From Pseudomonas sputi (GTDB lineage Bacteria > Pseudomonadota > Gammaproteobacteria > Pseudomonadales > Pseudomonadaceae): a stretch of DNA of 64,000 nucleotides. The position numbers were made by a program, and so were the translations under genes. The notes beneath the pieces were generated by a model, which did not search any database, had not been told where the DNA came from, and saw nothing but the letters and a program-made list of their open reading frames with translations. The DNA lies in the NCBI RefSeq assembly GCF_021603585.1, contig NZ_BQHI01000001.1:372001-436000 (forward strand), written 5' to 3'. Positions 8,338 to 17,287 of the stretch are shown here, piece after piece. Each line of letters begins with the position of its first letter. The stretch's first letter is position 1.

Positions 8338-9228
8338 TCAGTGAAGTGTTTGCATGGCCAACTGCTTGATCACTTCAACAACAGGTGCCACCCGCTCAGC
8401 CTGCCCATGCGGCCACACCGCATACAGGTTGTAATGCGCCGCAATCTGCGCCTCGTTCAACGCCACCAGCCGCCCGCTGCGCAACGCATCGGCGGCCAAT
8501 AATCCACGCACCAGTCCAGCGCCGACTCCCGCTTCAGCCGCCGCAACCAGATTCGCCGCATTATCAAAAATCACCCGCGCCGGCGGTTCGCTCGGTGTCA
8601 TCCCCACCGCATCCAGCCACGGAATCCACGACCGTCGCGTGTACCCCAGCAACGGCAACTCAAGAATCTGCGCCGGGCTCAGCGGCACCTGCAAACCCTG
8701 CCGTTCCAGCAGCGCCGGTGACGCCACCGCCAGCACCCGATCCCCGCAGATCTGCGTCATCTCGCAATCGTCCCAATCGCCGTAGCCATAGCGCAGCGAC
8801 AAGTCCACCCGTTCGAACGTGCTGCGATCACTGCGCGGCATCGACAGCAGCGTCACTTCAAAATCCGGCAAGCCGTCGAGCAACTGTGGCAGACGCGGAT
8901 TGAGCCAGCTCTGCGCCAGTTCGCTGTCTACATCCAGGGTCAGACGCTGGGCCACGCTGCGGTTTTTCACCGAAGACAACGCCCGGTCAATCTGCGCCAG
9001 ACCATCCGACAGCACGCTGGCAAACAACTGCCCGGCGTCGGTCAGGTTGCTGCCGCCGCCTTCGCGCACGAACAGCGGCTGGCCGATGAAGTCTTCAAGG
9101 GCGCGGATCTGTTGGCTGATCGCGCTGTGGGTCAGGTCGAGCTTGCGCGCGGCGCTGGAAAAACTGCCGCTGCGCGCCGCGTGGATGAACGCGCTCATGG
9201 ACTGCACCGACGGGTATCGCTTGTACAT
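8338..9228 (-). CDS. LysR family transcriptional regulator
   Basis: LTTR of 296 aa with N-terminal winged helix ([19 protein letters not shown], then [14 protein letters not shown]) and a GcvA-like effector domain. The start at MYKRYPSV follows AGGACT; the longer open frame upstream has no ribosome site. It diverges from the 2Fe-2S/Mo hydroxylase genes across 118 bp and points toward the amidohydrolase-UbiD cluster, so it is placed to control both. The effector is unknown. Confidence 0.88.
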   Translation of the reverse strand: MYKRYPSVQSMSAFIHAARSGSFSSAARKLDLTHSAISQQIRALEDFIGQPLFVREGGGSNLTDAGQLFASVLSDGLAQIDRALSSVKNRSVAQRLTLDVDSELAQSWLNPRLPQLLDGLPDFEVTLLSMPRSDRSTFERVDLSLRYGYGDWDDCEMTQICGDRVLAVASPALLERQGLQVPLSPAQILELPLLGYTRRSWIPWLDAVGMTPSEPPARVIFDNAANLVAAAEAGVGAGLVRGLLAADALRSGRLVALNEAQIAAHYNLYAVWPHGQAERVAPVVEVIKQLAMQTLH

Positions 9229-9346
9229 GTTGTTAGTCCTGCTTACACCGGTTGGCAGAAATCGTCGCTGGCCGCGCGTTGCCGGGGGTTCCAATAATCG
9301 GTCACCAGGCCCGCACAAAGACGGGCCGCTCTTTTGGAGCCTGACA

Positions 9347-9811
9347 ATGATTGCATTCACGGTAAACGGCGAACGACGCGAGCTGGATGAGGCGTCCCCC
9401 TCCATGCCCTTGTTATGGGTGTTGCGTGATCAGTTGAAACTCACCGGCACCAAGTTCGGTTGCGGCATGGGCCTGTGCGGTGCCTGCACCGTGCACCTGA
9501 ATGGGGTCGCGGTACGTTCCTGCCAGTTGCCGCTGGCCGCCGTCGCGGGCCACAGCATCACCACCATCGAGGGCCTGTCATCCAGCGAAAATCATCCGCT
9601 GCAACTGGCCTGGATCGCCGAAGATGTGCCGCAATGCGGCTACTGTCAATCCGGGCAGATCATGTCGGCTGCCGCGTTACTCAACACCGGCGCATCGGTC
9701 AACGACGACTCGATCCGCAACGCGATGGCCGGGAATATCTGCCGCTGCGGCACTTACGGGCGGATCAACAAAGCGATCAAACGTGCGGCGAATATGCCGA
9801 AGGAGGCGTGA
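9347..9811 (+). CDS. 2Fe-2S subunit of xanthine-dehydrogenase-family oxidase
   Basis: Small iron-sulfur subunit (154 aa) of a molybdenum hydroxylase, like IorA, CoxS or NicA. The plant-type cluster is held by C39, C44, C47 and C59, and the second cluster by C97, C100, C132 and C134 ([19 protein letters not shown]). GGAG lies 7 bases before the ATG. Its TGA overlaps the ATG of the large subunit (TGATG), so the two are translationally coupled. It passes electrons from the Mo centre to an external acceptor. Confidence 0.94.
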   Translation: MIAFTVNGERRELDEASPSMPLLWVLRDQLKLTGTKFGCGMGLCGACTVHLNGVAVRSCQLPLAAVAGHSITTIEGLSSSENHPLQLAWIAEDVPQCGYCQSGQIMSAAALLNTGASVNDDSIRNAMAGNICRCGTYGRINKAIKRAANMPKEA

Positions 9812-12018
9812 TGAGCCTCATCGATGGCACCCTTCGAGAACCCTCGCGCCGGGTGTTTCTCAAACAGGCGGTGACAGTGGCGTCCGGTCTGGCGATTGCG
9901 CTGTACCTGCCTTCCGGCGCCGCCGCGACTGAAACGAAAACCACCGCCACGGAATTCGAACCCAACGCCTGGGTGCGCGTGCTGCCCGACGGCACGGTGA
10001 AACTGGTGGTGCACAAGCACGATTCCGGCACCGGCACCCAGACGACTTTGGCCGCGTGCGTGGCCGAGGAACTGGATGTGAACCCGATGACGGTGCAGGT
10101 CATCACCCCCGAAGATCCGTTCTTCGACACCTACATTCATCCGGTCTGGAAAGTCTTCTCTACGGGCGGTAGCACCAGCGTTTCTCTGGAGTACGATCGC
10201 TTGCGCATGGCCGGCGCCACGGCTCGGGCGTTGCTGATCAGTGCGGCGGCGCAGCAGTGGAAAGTCAGCCCCGACAGTTGCTCCACCGAAGAAGGCCGGG
10301 TCGTGCATGCGTCGAGCAAACGCAGCCTCGGCTACGGCGAACTCGCCGGCGCGGCGGCGCGACTGCCGGCACCGGCCAACGTCACGCTGAAGGATCCGGC
10401 GCAGTTCAAATACATCGGCAAGTTGCGACACAAACGCGATGCGGCGGCCAAGGTTTGCGGGCGCTTCAAGTACAGCATCGACGTGCAGTTGCCGGGGATG
10501 TGGGTGGCGGTAATCCAGCGTGCGCCGGTGGTGGGCTCGAAGGTTGTCGCCGTGGATTCGGCGGCCGCCTTGCAGGTGCCGGGCGTGCGCAAGGTGATCG
10601 CGATTCCGGGGCGGCCGGACGTACTCGGCGGCAACCTCGAAGGCGTCGCGGTGCTGGCCGAAACGTTCTGGGCGGCGCAACAGGGGCGCACGCTGCTGGA
10701 GATCAAATGGAGCGATTCTCCGCTGGCCGGTTTCGACAGCGCCGGGCTGAGCAGGGCACAGATCGCAGCGATCAGCGACCCGGCAACGCAAACCGTCAAA
10801 GCCATGGCCCAGGGCGATGTCACCGGACAATGGCCGGGTGCGGCGAAGCTGCTCGAAGCCGACTACACGATGCCCTACAAGGTGCAAAACCCGCTGGAGC
10901 CGATCTGCATCACCGCGCAGGTCAAGGACAGCGCGATGACCTATTGGGGCGGCGTGCAGGTGCCGTCGTCGGCGCTGGAAGCGGCGCAAACCGTGTGCGG
11001 CATCGGCAAGGACAAGGTCACCATCCATGAGCTGGTCTCCGGTGGCAGCTTCGGTGCGCGGGAAGCCAAGTACTGGCTGTTCGAAGTGGCGTATCTGGCG
11101 CAGAAAACCGGTGTGCCGGTGAAACTGCTCAACAGCCGCGAAGACGAAATGCACGCGCTGTTCAATCACCCGGCCACGCTTCATCGGGCGAAAGGCGCAC
11201 TGGATGCCCAAGGCAAACTCACCGCGCTGCAACTGCATGCGGTGTCGCCGGCCTCGCCGGAGCAGTGGGAACCGGGCTATTTTGAGCGCCCGGATCACAT
11301 GGATTACAGCACCACCGAAGCCATCACCGCGTGGGACTTCGCCTACCGTCCGCCGCACCTGGAACTGAACTGGGTCAAGCACGAAAGCAACGTGCCCAGC
11401 GGCTGGTATCGCTCGGTCAGTTTCATTCCCAACGTGTTCGCCGTGGAAAGCTTCATGGATGAACTGGCCCATGCGGCCGGTGAGGATCCGCTGGCGTTCA
11501 GGCTGGCCAACATGCAGGAGCGGCCACGGCATGTGGCGGTGTTGAAGCACGCCGCCGAACGCGCCGGTTGGGGTCAGAAGCTGCCGCCGGACACGGCGCT
11601 GGGGATCGCCACCAATCAGGGTTACACCAGTTTCATCGCCGTGGTGGCGCGGGTCGCGAAGGTGGACGGCAAGGCCCAGGTCGAGAAGCTGACGTGTGTG
11701 GTCGATTGTGGTCTGGCGGTGTCGCCCGGCGGGGTCGAGGAGCAGATTTACGGCGGTTTGATGTGGGGCCTCGGCCACGCGCTGTTCGACCGCCTCGACA
11801 TCCAGCAGGGCCGGGTGGTGCAGAGCAATTTCCACGACTATCGCGTCACGCGCATGTCGGACATGCCGCCCGTGGACATCCTCGTGCTCGACGGCCAGCC
11901 GGACAAGCCGGGCGGCGTCGGGGAGCTGGGCAGTCCATCGGTGGTCCCGGCGATTGCCAATGCGCTGTTCAGCCTGACCGGGGTGCGTCAGCGTTCCACG
12001 CCACTGAACCTGGGGTAA
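9811..12018 (+). CDS. Tat-exported molybdopterin subunit, isoquinoline-oxidoreductase type
   Basis: Large catalytic subunit (735 aa) of the IorB/aldehyde-dehydrogenase branch, which uses a molybdopterin-cytosine-dinucleotide cofactor to hydroxylate N-heterocycles or oxidise aldehydes. It begins with a twin-arginine signal (SRRVFLK, then a hydrophobic stretch to residue 38). GGSFGAREAKYW and the C-terminal GGVGELGSPS, with base E705, mark the Mo site. Periplasmic location follows from the Tat signal. Relatives often have a cytochrome c partner; none is encoded here, as the next gene is a regulator. By context it may hydroxylate the heterocycle degraded by the minus-strand cluster. Confidence 0.9.
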   Translation: MSLIDGTLREPSRRVFLKQAVTVASGLAIALYLPSGAAATETKTTATEFEPNAWVRVLPDGTVKLVVHKHDSGTGTQTTLAACVAEELDVNPMTVQVITPEDPFFDTYIHPVWKVFSTGGSTSVSLEYDRLRMAGATARALLISAAAQQWKVSPDSCSTEEGRVVHASSKRSLGYGELAGAAARLPAPANVTLKDPAQFKYIGKLRHKRDAAAKVCGRFKYSIDVQLPGMWVAVIQRAPVVGSKVVAVDSAAALQVPGVRKVIAIPGRPDVLGGNLEGVAVLAETFWAAQQGRTLLEIKWSDSPLAGFDSAGLSRAQIAAISDPATQTVKAMAQGDVTGQWPGAAKLLEADYTMPYKVQNPLEPICITAQVKDSAMTYWGGVQVPSSALEAAQTVCGIGKDKVTIHELVSGGSFGAREAKYWLFEVAYLAQKTGVPVKLLNSREDEMHALFNHPATLHRAKGALDAQGKLTALQLHAVSPASPEQWEPGYFERPDHMDYSTTEAITAWDFAYRPPHLELNWVKHESNVPSGWYRSVSFIPNVFAVESFMDELAHAAGEDPLAFRLANMQERPRHVAVLKHAAERAGWGQKLPPDTALGIATNQGYTSFIAVVARVAKVDGKAQVEKLTCVVDCGLAVSPGGVEEQIYGGLMWGLGHALFDRLDIQQGRVVQSNFHDYRVTRMSDMPPVDILVLDGQPDKPGGVGELGSPSVVPAIANALFSLTGVRQRSTPLNLG

Positions 12019-12024
12019 GTCGCC

Positions 12025-12915
12025 ATGGACCTGCGTTTGCTGCGGTACTTCATGGCCCTGGCCGATGAGCTGCACTTCGGTCGTGCCGCGGAACGGCTGC
12101 ACATCTGCCAGCCGCCGCTGAGCCAGCAGATCCGTTTGCTGGAGGAAGAACTCGGCACGCCGCTGTTCGAGCGCAGCCATCACCGGGTCGAGCTGACGGC
12201 GGCGGGGCAGATGCTCAAGGAGCAGGCGCCGCTGGTGTTCGAACAACTCGAGCGGGCGCTGGACCTGACCCGCCAGACCGGGCGCGGGCAACTGGGTGAG
12301 CTGGAAATCGGCATGATCAGTTCGGTGATGGTCGGCGTGCTGCCCTGGGCGCTGCACCTGTTTCGCGAGCGCTATCCGCAGGTGACCTGGCGTCTGCATG
12401 AGATGACCCCGGCGGCGCAGGTCAAGGCGTTGAAGGAAAAACGCATCGACGCCTGCGTGTTCCGCGTCGGTTATGACGACCCGCAGTTGCGCAATGAATT
12501 GCTGATCCATGAGCCGATCCATGTGGTGATGCCGCAGGATCACCCGCTGGCCCAGCGCGAGGTGCTGGCGCCCGCTGATCTCGCGCAGGAGCCGTTCGTG
12601 GCGCTGGAATTGAAGCAGTCGCGATTTGCCAATTTTCTCTATCAGTGCTGCATTCAGGCCGGGTTCACTCCGCAGATCCGTCAGCAGGTGATCGAGGTAC
12701 AAACCCTGCTCAGTCTGGTTCGAGCCGGGTTCGGCGTGGCCTTGCTGCCGGCCTCCATCGAACAGTTGGCCCCGGCAGGACTGGTGTTCCGGCGCCTGAC
12801 CCCGGCGCTGCCGCAAGTGCCGCTGTACGCGACGTATCGGGCGGACGATGCCTCGCCGGTGCTCAAGCTGTTTCTCGATACGCTGCGCGAGCTGGTCGAT
12901 CACTCATCGCGGTAA
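12025..12915 (+). CDS. LysR regulator, BenM/CatR-like
   Basis: LTTR of 296 aa starting MDLRLLRYFMALADELHFG, with the HTH segment CQPPLSQQIRLLEEELG. This is the BenM/CatM/CatR subgroup that responds to aromatic-acid intermediates. It starts 7 bp after the Mo-hydroxylase gene and is probably co-transcribed with it. Two different LysR proteins therefore bracket the hydroxylase genes. Confidence 0.87.
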   Translation: MDLRLLRYFMALADELHFGRAAERLHICQPPLSQQIRLLEEELGTPLFERSHHRVELTAAGQMLKEQAPLVFEQLERALDLTRQTGRGQLGELEIGMISSVMVGVLPWALHLFRERYPQVTWRLHEMTPAAQVKALKEKRIDACVFRVGYDDPQLRNELLIHEPIHVVMPQDHPLAQREVLAPADLAQEPFVALELKQSRFANFLYQCCIQAGFTPQIRQQVIEVQTLLSLVRAGFGVALLPASIEQLAPAGLVFRRLTPALPQVPLYATYRADDASPVLKLFLDTLRELVDHSSR

Positions 12916-12992
12916 TCAGGAGCAAAGTTGCTCGGCACGATCGCAACGGCCTGCGGTCGTAAACTTCACATGCGCGAACTTGTGGAGAACCA

Positions 12993-14483
12993 ATGAGCCG
13001 GGACGTCCTGACCACCGAAACCAATCGCCGTCAGTTGCAGCAGATCATTGCCGGGCTGTCCGACGGGGTGATTCTGCTGGAGATTGACCAGACGATTCTC
13101 TGGGCCAACGAGGCGGCGCTGGCGATGCATGGCGTCAGCCGCATCGGTGAATTGGGCAACAACGCCGGGGAATACGTCGAGCGTTTCAACCTGCGGTACC
13201 GCAACAACCACACGCTGACCCCGGAGCAATACCCGATCAGCCGTGTGGCTGCCGGCGAAACCTTCAGCGACGTGCTGGTCGAAGTCACCCCGTGCAGCGA
13301 CGGGGAACGCACTTGGGTACACAGCGTGCGCAGCATGGTGCTGACCGATCGCGATGGCGAGGTCGAGTCGCTGGTGCTGATCATGAGCGACCTCACCGAT
13401 TGGGCCAACGCCGAGCAGCGCTTCGAAAAAACCTTCAACGCCAACCCGGCGCCGGCGGTGATCTGTCGCCTCAGCGATCTGCGTTACATCAAGGTCAATC
13501 CGGGGTTCCTGGAGATGACCGGCTATACCCGCGATCAGGTGATCGGCGCCTCGACCTATGAGCTGGATATTCTTGAACAGGCCGAGCGCAAGGACCTGGC
13601 CATCCAGCGCCTGCGCGATGTCGCGACGATTCCGCAGATGCAGGCCGAGTTGCGCCTGCCGGACGGTGGCAGCAAACAGGTGATCGTCGCCGGCCAGCCA
13701 CTGGTACTCAACGATGAGGATTGCATGCTGTTTTCGTTCGTTGATATGGAGCCACGGCACAAGGCCGAAGTCGCTCTGCGCCAGAGTGAAGAACGGTTTG
13801 CCAAGGCTTTTCGTCTGACCCCGGTGCCGATCCTGATTTGCAATGCCGATCAACAGCGGGTGATCGACGTCAATCAGGCGTTCCTCGATACCCTGGCCTA
13901 CGACAGCGATGAAGTGCTTGGAAAAACTGTCACACAGCTTGAGTTCATTGATGAGTCGGCGGCCCGGGCGCAATTGCTGGCGGCGCTGGAGAAAAACGGC
14001 CGGGTCGATCGTGTCGATGTGCGGGTGCGCAGGAAGGACGCCGAACTGCTGGAATGCGCGGTCTCCGCCGACACCGTCAACATCCAGGACGCCGCGTGTT
14101 ACCTGTTGGTGCTGATGGACATCACCGAGCGCAAGCGCACCGAGCTTGAGCTGGTGGCGGCGATTGAAGAGGTGATGAAGGATGCGTCGTGGTTCAGCCG
14201 TACGCTGATTGAAAAACTGGCCAATGTGAAGAAGGTCAATTCGCCGCAATTGCCGTCGGTGTCCTTCACCGATCTCACCGCCCGCGAGCGTGATGTGCTG
14301 GGGCTGATCTGCGAAGGACTGGCGGACAAGGAGATCGCCGCACGGTTGAAACTGGCGCCGAACACGGTGCGCAATCATGTGGCGACGGTGTATTCCAAGC
14401 TCGATGTGCACAGTCGCAGCGAGGCGATTGTCTGGGCTCGCGAGCGCGGGTTGTTCTCGGGCAGTAGCAGGGGGCAGCGGTAA
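12993..14483 (+). CDS. multi-PAS LuxR-type regulator
   Basis: 496 aa with three PAS-like domains (about 10-125, 130-250, 260-375) and a C-terminal LuxR helix-turn-helix from residue 428 (LTARERDVLGLICEGLADKE, then NTVRNHVATVYSKLDV). No kinase or receiver domain is present, so ligand or redox sensing by PAS would act directly on DNA binding. TGGAGAA precedes the ATG. A break in context with the LysR genes upstream (77-bp gap). Sensed signal unknown. Confidence 0.85.
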   Translation: MSRDVLTTETNRRQLQQIIAGLSDGVILLEIDQTILWANEAALAMHGVSRIGELGNNAGEYVERFNLRYRNNHTLTPEQYPISRVAAGETFSDVLVEVTPCSDGERTWVHSVRSMVLTDRDGEVESLVLIMSDLTDWANAEQRFEKTFNANPAPAVICRLSDLRYIKVNPGFLEMTGYTRDQVIGASTYELDILEQAERKDLAIQRLRDVATIPQMQAELRLPDGGSKQVIVAGQPLVLNDEDCMLFSFVDMEPRHKAEVALRQSEERFAKAFRLTPVPILICNADQQRVIDVNQAFLDTLAYDSDEVLGKTVTQLEFIDESAARAQLLAALEKNGRVDRVDVRVRRKDAELLECAVSADTVNIQDAACYLLVLMDITERKRTELELVAAIEEVMKDASWFSRTLIEKLANVKKVNSPQLPSVSFTDLTARERDVLGLICEGLADKEIAARLKLAPNTVRNHVATVYSKLDVHSRSEAIVWARERGLFSGSSRGQR

Positions 14484-14670
14484 GGTGCAAATGCACTAGT
14501 TCAGGGGGTGCAAATTCGGGTGTCTGACAGGGCAGGCTGTTCTTAGGCTGATGAGATGCGGTGCGGGTTTTGTTCGTGATCGTATTCCTTTCGTCGTTGC
14601 TTATGGATCAGCCCATGAATGTGTTTGTCATTGAACCTGGCGTGTTGCGCCGATTGTCGGAGTTGGCGCG

Positions 14671-14913
14671 ATGATTTATCTGGCGCAGTTGCGGGCTCGG
14701 CTTGAGCGCAGTTTTTCGCCGTTGGCATGTGAATGTGTGGTGGATGGGGATCATTCGCTGACGGTGAAGCTGTATCACCCGGCTTCCGGGCAGGTTGATC
14801 TGGTGATCAGTGGTTTGAGTCTGGATGCCTTGCGTACGGATGAGGCGGTGGATGCTTTGATCGATGAGTTGCAGTATGAGCTTGAGAGTAATTCTCTGCG
14901 GTCGCCCAGTTGA
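14671..14913 (+). CDS. DUF1652 family protein
   Basis: Small 80-aa protein matching the Pseudomonas DUF1652 pattern: LRARLERSFSPLACECVVDG near the start, followed by SLTVKLYHPASGQVDLVISG. Function unknown. No strong ribosome site is visible. A 23-codon frame ends in an ATGA overlap with its start and might couple translation. Confidence 0.75.
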   Translation: MIYLAQLRARLERSFSPLACECVVDGDHSLTVKLYHPASGQVDLVISGLSLDALRTDEAVDALIDELQYELESNSLRSPS

Positions 14914-14929
14914 ACTTGGCGGCCTCTGG

Positions 14930-15240
14930 GCCGACCAGGTTCTTGTTCGGTTTGGGTGAATATCCGTTTCTGCGGGTGTTGCCTCTGGCGGTTTCGCCCT
15001 TACGGCGAGTCCCTTTTTCAAACGCCGGAATGCCGGCCCAGCAAAAAGGAACCAAAAGGCTGGGCCCCGGCGTTCGGCCCCTCGCTTTGGCTCGGTGTTC
15101 CTTCGCTCCGGGATTGATCCGGGGGCATCGCCTACGGTTTGCTTCGCTGCACCTCCTCTCGATGTGTTTGGCTTCGCCAAACGGTCGCTGCGCTCCCACC
15201 CCGGATCAATCCCTCCACTCAGCCTGCCGACGGGGCCAGC
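14930..15240. repeat. structured intergenic repeat block
   Basis: Gene-free stretch rich in short hairpins. Its strongest feature is a perfect 15-bp inverted repeat, GGGATTGATCCGGGG at 15110-15124 and its complement at 15199-15213, with GTTTGGCTTCGCCAAAC between the arms. Several overlapping open frames exist on both strands but none has a ribosome site or a recognisable product. The composition looks like a dispersed repetitive element; copy number cannot be judged from this window. Confidence 0.55.
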
Positions 15241-15314
15241 ACGTCAAAAGCGGTACTCGAGCTAACGCTCATCGTGGTGAGTGGTGAGGAGCGAGGAGCG
15301 TAGGGTCGATTTTG

Positions 15315-15365
15315 ATCGTTCCCACGCTCCGCGTGGGAATGCAGCCCGGGACGCTCTGCGTCCCA
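15315..15365. repeat. double-hairpin GATCGTTCCCACG repeat
   Basis: Two adjacent stem-loops, CCCACGC-TCC-GCGTGGG (15321-15337) and GGGACGC-TCT-GCGTCCC (15348-15364), preceded by GATCGTT. A related copy lies at 43717-43747. The rest of the gap up to 15577 shows no gene. Confidence 0.75.
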
Positions 15366-15577
15366 ATCCGACGTTCACCTGTGAGTGATGGCTTGTCGGC
15401 GGTGGCGATGGATTAGTTGACTCATTCAGAAAATCGACAGCCAATTCCCCCCAATCCCACCATTTCACTGGCACTCACCCCCCACTGGTCTATAAGGAAT
15501 GAGTGGTTCGGTTTCCATGGCCGGGCGTTGTCCTGCTCGGCGACGGGAGTTTTCTTCCTTTGATCGCGGGTCATCCT

Positions 15578-15799
15578 ATGAACAATCCTGGGAAACGCGT
15601 GGGTTCTTCGCTGCTGTCGGCTTTCGGTCTGGTGCTGCTCAGTGGTTGCGCCAGTCCTCCACCCCCTCCGCCGGCAGCACCGCCTCCGCCACCTGAGCGC
15701 ACGTGTCAGGTCATGGAAAATACCGAGGTCGCCGGTGATGCCTATGCCGACGGGCAAGTGACTCGACACATCACCAAGACCCGTTGCGTCACTCAATAA
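15578..15799 (+). CDS. small proline-rich lipoprotein
   Basis: 73 aa with a lipoprotein signal (LVLLSGC, lipidated C24), then a Pro/Ala-rich linker and a short Cys-containing C-terminal part (C43 and C70). Predicted outer- or inner-membrane anchored. I chose the ATG at 15578 because it places the charged n-region just ahead of the hydrophobic stretch; the longer open frame adds a second hydrophobic segment. It overlaps the following gene by 16 bases. Function unknown. Confidence 0.65.
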   Translation: MNNPGKRVGSSLLSAFGLVLLSGCASPPPPPPAAPPPPPERTCQVMENTEVAGDAYADGQVTRHITKTRCVTQ

Positions 15800-16437
15800 G
15801 CCGGGCGCCGTTGAAGGCGCGGGTCGAGTGGACTGTGCTGGTGGCCGATCTGGTCGGCACAGCGGTGTTTGCGGTTGAAGGCGCGATTGCGGCGATGCGC
15901 AGTCAGCTCGATCTGCTCGGGGTGATGGTGATTGCGTTCATCGTCGCACTGGGCGGTGGGGTGACCCGTGATCTGCTGATCGGTGCCACGCCGCCCAAGG
16001 CAGTGGCGGACTGGCGCTATCCGGCGCTGGCATTTGCCATGGGCGGGGTGGCGTTTGTTTTTCATGAGTGGGTGCTGGGTTGGTCCGGTTCGACGCTGAT
16101 CGTGCTGGACGCGGCGGGGTTGGCGTTGTTTGCCGTGGCCGGGGCGCAAAAGGCGTTGAATTTCGGGATCTCGCCGTTTGTGGCCATGTTGATGGGCACC
16201 ATCACCGGGGTCGGTGGCGGGGTGCTGCGTGACATTGTGCTGGCGCGGGTGCCGGTGGTGTTGCAGGCGGATTTGTATGCCAGCTCGGCGTTTGTCGGGG
16301 CTGCGGTATTGATTGTCGGACGCAGGCTGGGTGTGCCGCCGGTGGCGGCCGCGTTGCTGGCGGGCGCGGCGTGTCTGTCGTTGCGGTTGTTGTCGGTGCA
16401 TTTCGGCTGGCAGTTGCCGAAGGTTCTGGAGGTATGA
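15784..16437 (+). CDS. TRIC family (YicG/UPF0126) membrane protein
   Basis: 217 aa, about seven membrane helices in two similar halves, each with the glycine motif of this family: GGGVTRDLLIG and GGGVLRDIV. Prokaryotic TRIC proteins are trimeric cation channels. The start is uncertain: TTG at 15784 overlaps the lipoprotein gene, and a TTG at 15811 is also possible. A strong terminator follows directly after the stop. Confidence 0.85.
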   Translation: MRHSISRAPLKARVEWTVLVADLVGTAVFAVEGAIAAMRSQLDLLGVMVIAFIVALGGGVTRDLLIGATPPKAVADWRYPALAFAMGGVAFVFHEWVLGWSGSTLIVLDAAGLALFAVAGAQKALNFGISPFVAMLMGTITGVGGGVLRDIVLARVPVVLQADLYASSAFVGAAVLIVGRRLGVPPVAAALLAGAACLSLRLLSVHFGWQLPKVLEV

Positions 16438-16438
16438 A

Positions 16439-16461
16439 AAAGGCAGCCCAGGGCTGCCTTT
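16439..16461. terminator. bidirectional terminator
   Basis: An 11-bp perfect stem AAAGGCAGCCC / GGGCTGCCTTT with a single-base loop, between the converging TRIC and SDR genes. A T-rich tail follows on both strands. Confidence 0.85.
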
Positions 16462-16481
16462 AGTTTTGCGTCAGAAACGGA

Positions 16482-17249
16482 TCAGGACAGGAAACCGCCG
16501 TCCACGTTCAGCGACACGCCGGTGGTGTAGCTCGAGGCATCGCTCGCCAGGTACAGCACGGCGCCGGCCATTTCGCTCGGGTCGGCCACGCGTTTGAGCG
16601 GGATCTGTGTCAGGGCCTGTTTCAGGATCGCGTCGTTCTTCACCAGCGCCGAGGCGAATTTGGTGTCGGTCAGGCCCGGTAGCAGGGCGTTGCAGCGGAT
16701 GCCGAACTGGGCGCATTCCTTGGCGAAGACTTTGGTCATGTTGATCACCGCGGCTTTGGTCACCGAGTAGATACCCTGGAAGATCCCCGGCGAGATGCCG
16801 TTGATCGACGCCACGTTGATGATGCTGCCGCCGCCGTTTTCGCGCATCAGCTTGCCGGCTTCCACCGACATGAAGAAGTAGCCGCGGATGTTCACGTCGA
16901 CGGTTTTCTGGAAGGCGCCGAGGTCGGTGTCCAGCACGTTGCAGAACTGTGGGTTGGTCGCGGCGTTGTTGACCAGGATGTCCAGGCGCCCGAACTGTTC
17001 CTTGATGCCGGCGAAGACCTGGCTGATTTGTTCCATTTCGCCGATGTGGCAGGCAATGGCGGTGGCCTTGCCGCCGGCGGCGATGATGGCGTCGGCCACA
17101 TGTTGGCAGCCTTCAAGTTTGCGGCTCGAAACGATGACGTGGGCACCTTGCTGGGCCAGCAGTTTGGCGATGGCTTCACCGATGCCGCGGCTGGCGCCGG
17201 AGACGAAAGCGATCTTGCCGTCGAGGTCGAACAACTGAGTCTTGGACAT
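16482..17249 (-). CDS. SDR family NAD(P) oxidoreductase
   Basis: Classical short-chain dehydrogenase/reductase (255 aa) with cofactor motif GASRGIG (18-24), NNA (94-96) and the catalytic S148, Y161, K165 (YSVTK). The C-terminus GVSLNVDGGFLS is typical of FabG-like members. The start is preceded by AAGGGAATCC. It lies 38 bp after the phosphotransferase gene on the same strand and is probably co-transcribed. A role in acyl or alcohol metabolism is likely, but the substrate is unknown. Confidence 0.9.
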   Translation of the reverse strand: MSKTQLFDLDGKIAFVSGASRGIGEAIAKLLAQQGAHVIVSSRKLEGCQHVADAIIAAGGKATAIACHIGEMEQISQVFAGIKEQFGRLDILVNNAATNPQFCNVLDTDLGAFQKTVDVNIRGYFFMSVEAGKLMRENGGGSIINVASINGISPGIFQGIYSVTKAAVINMTKVFAKECAQFGIRCNALLPGLTDTKFASALVKNDAILKQALTQIPLKRVADPSEMAGAVLYLASDASSYTTGVSLNVDGGFLS

Positions 17250-17287
17250 GGGATTCCCTTGTAGTAAGCCTTGTTATAACGCCGTCA

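Noticed and set aside
9754-12903. A very long minus-strand open frame (over 1000 codons)
   Set aside because: It lies antisense to the Mo-hydroxylase and LysR genes, whose products have full family motifs. Its translation is Arg/His/Gln-rich and low in complexity, typical of a shadow frame in high-GC DNA.
14603-14674. 23-codon frame ending in ATGA overlap with the DUF1652 gene
   Set aside because: Could be a coupled leader peptide, but there is no ribosome site and no recognisable sequence; too weak to list as a gene.
14910-15287. Open frames on both strands in the repeat block
   Set aside because: The DNA is built of inverted repeats and the frames have no ribosome site, so they are by-products of the repeat.
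15326-15364. Possible CRISPR-like repeat pair
   Set aside because: Only two adjacent hairpins with different sequence; no regular spacers and no cas genes.
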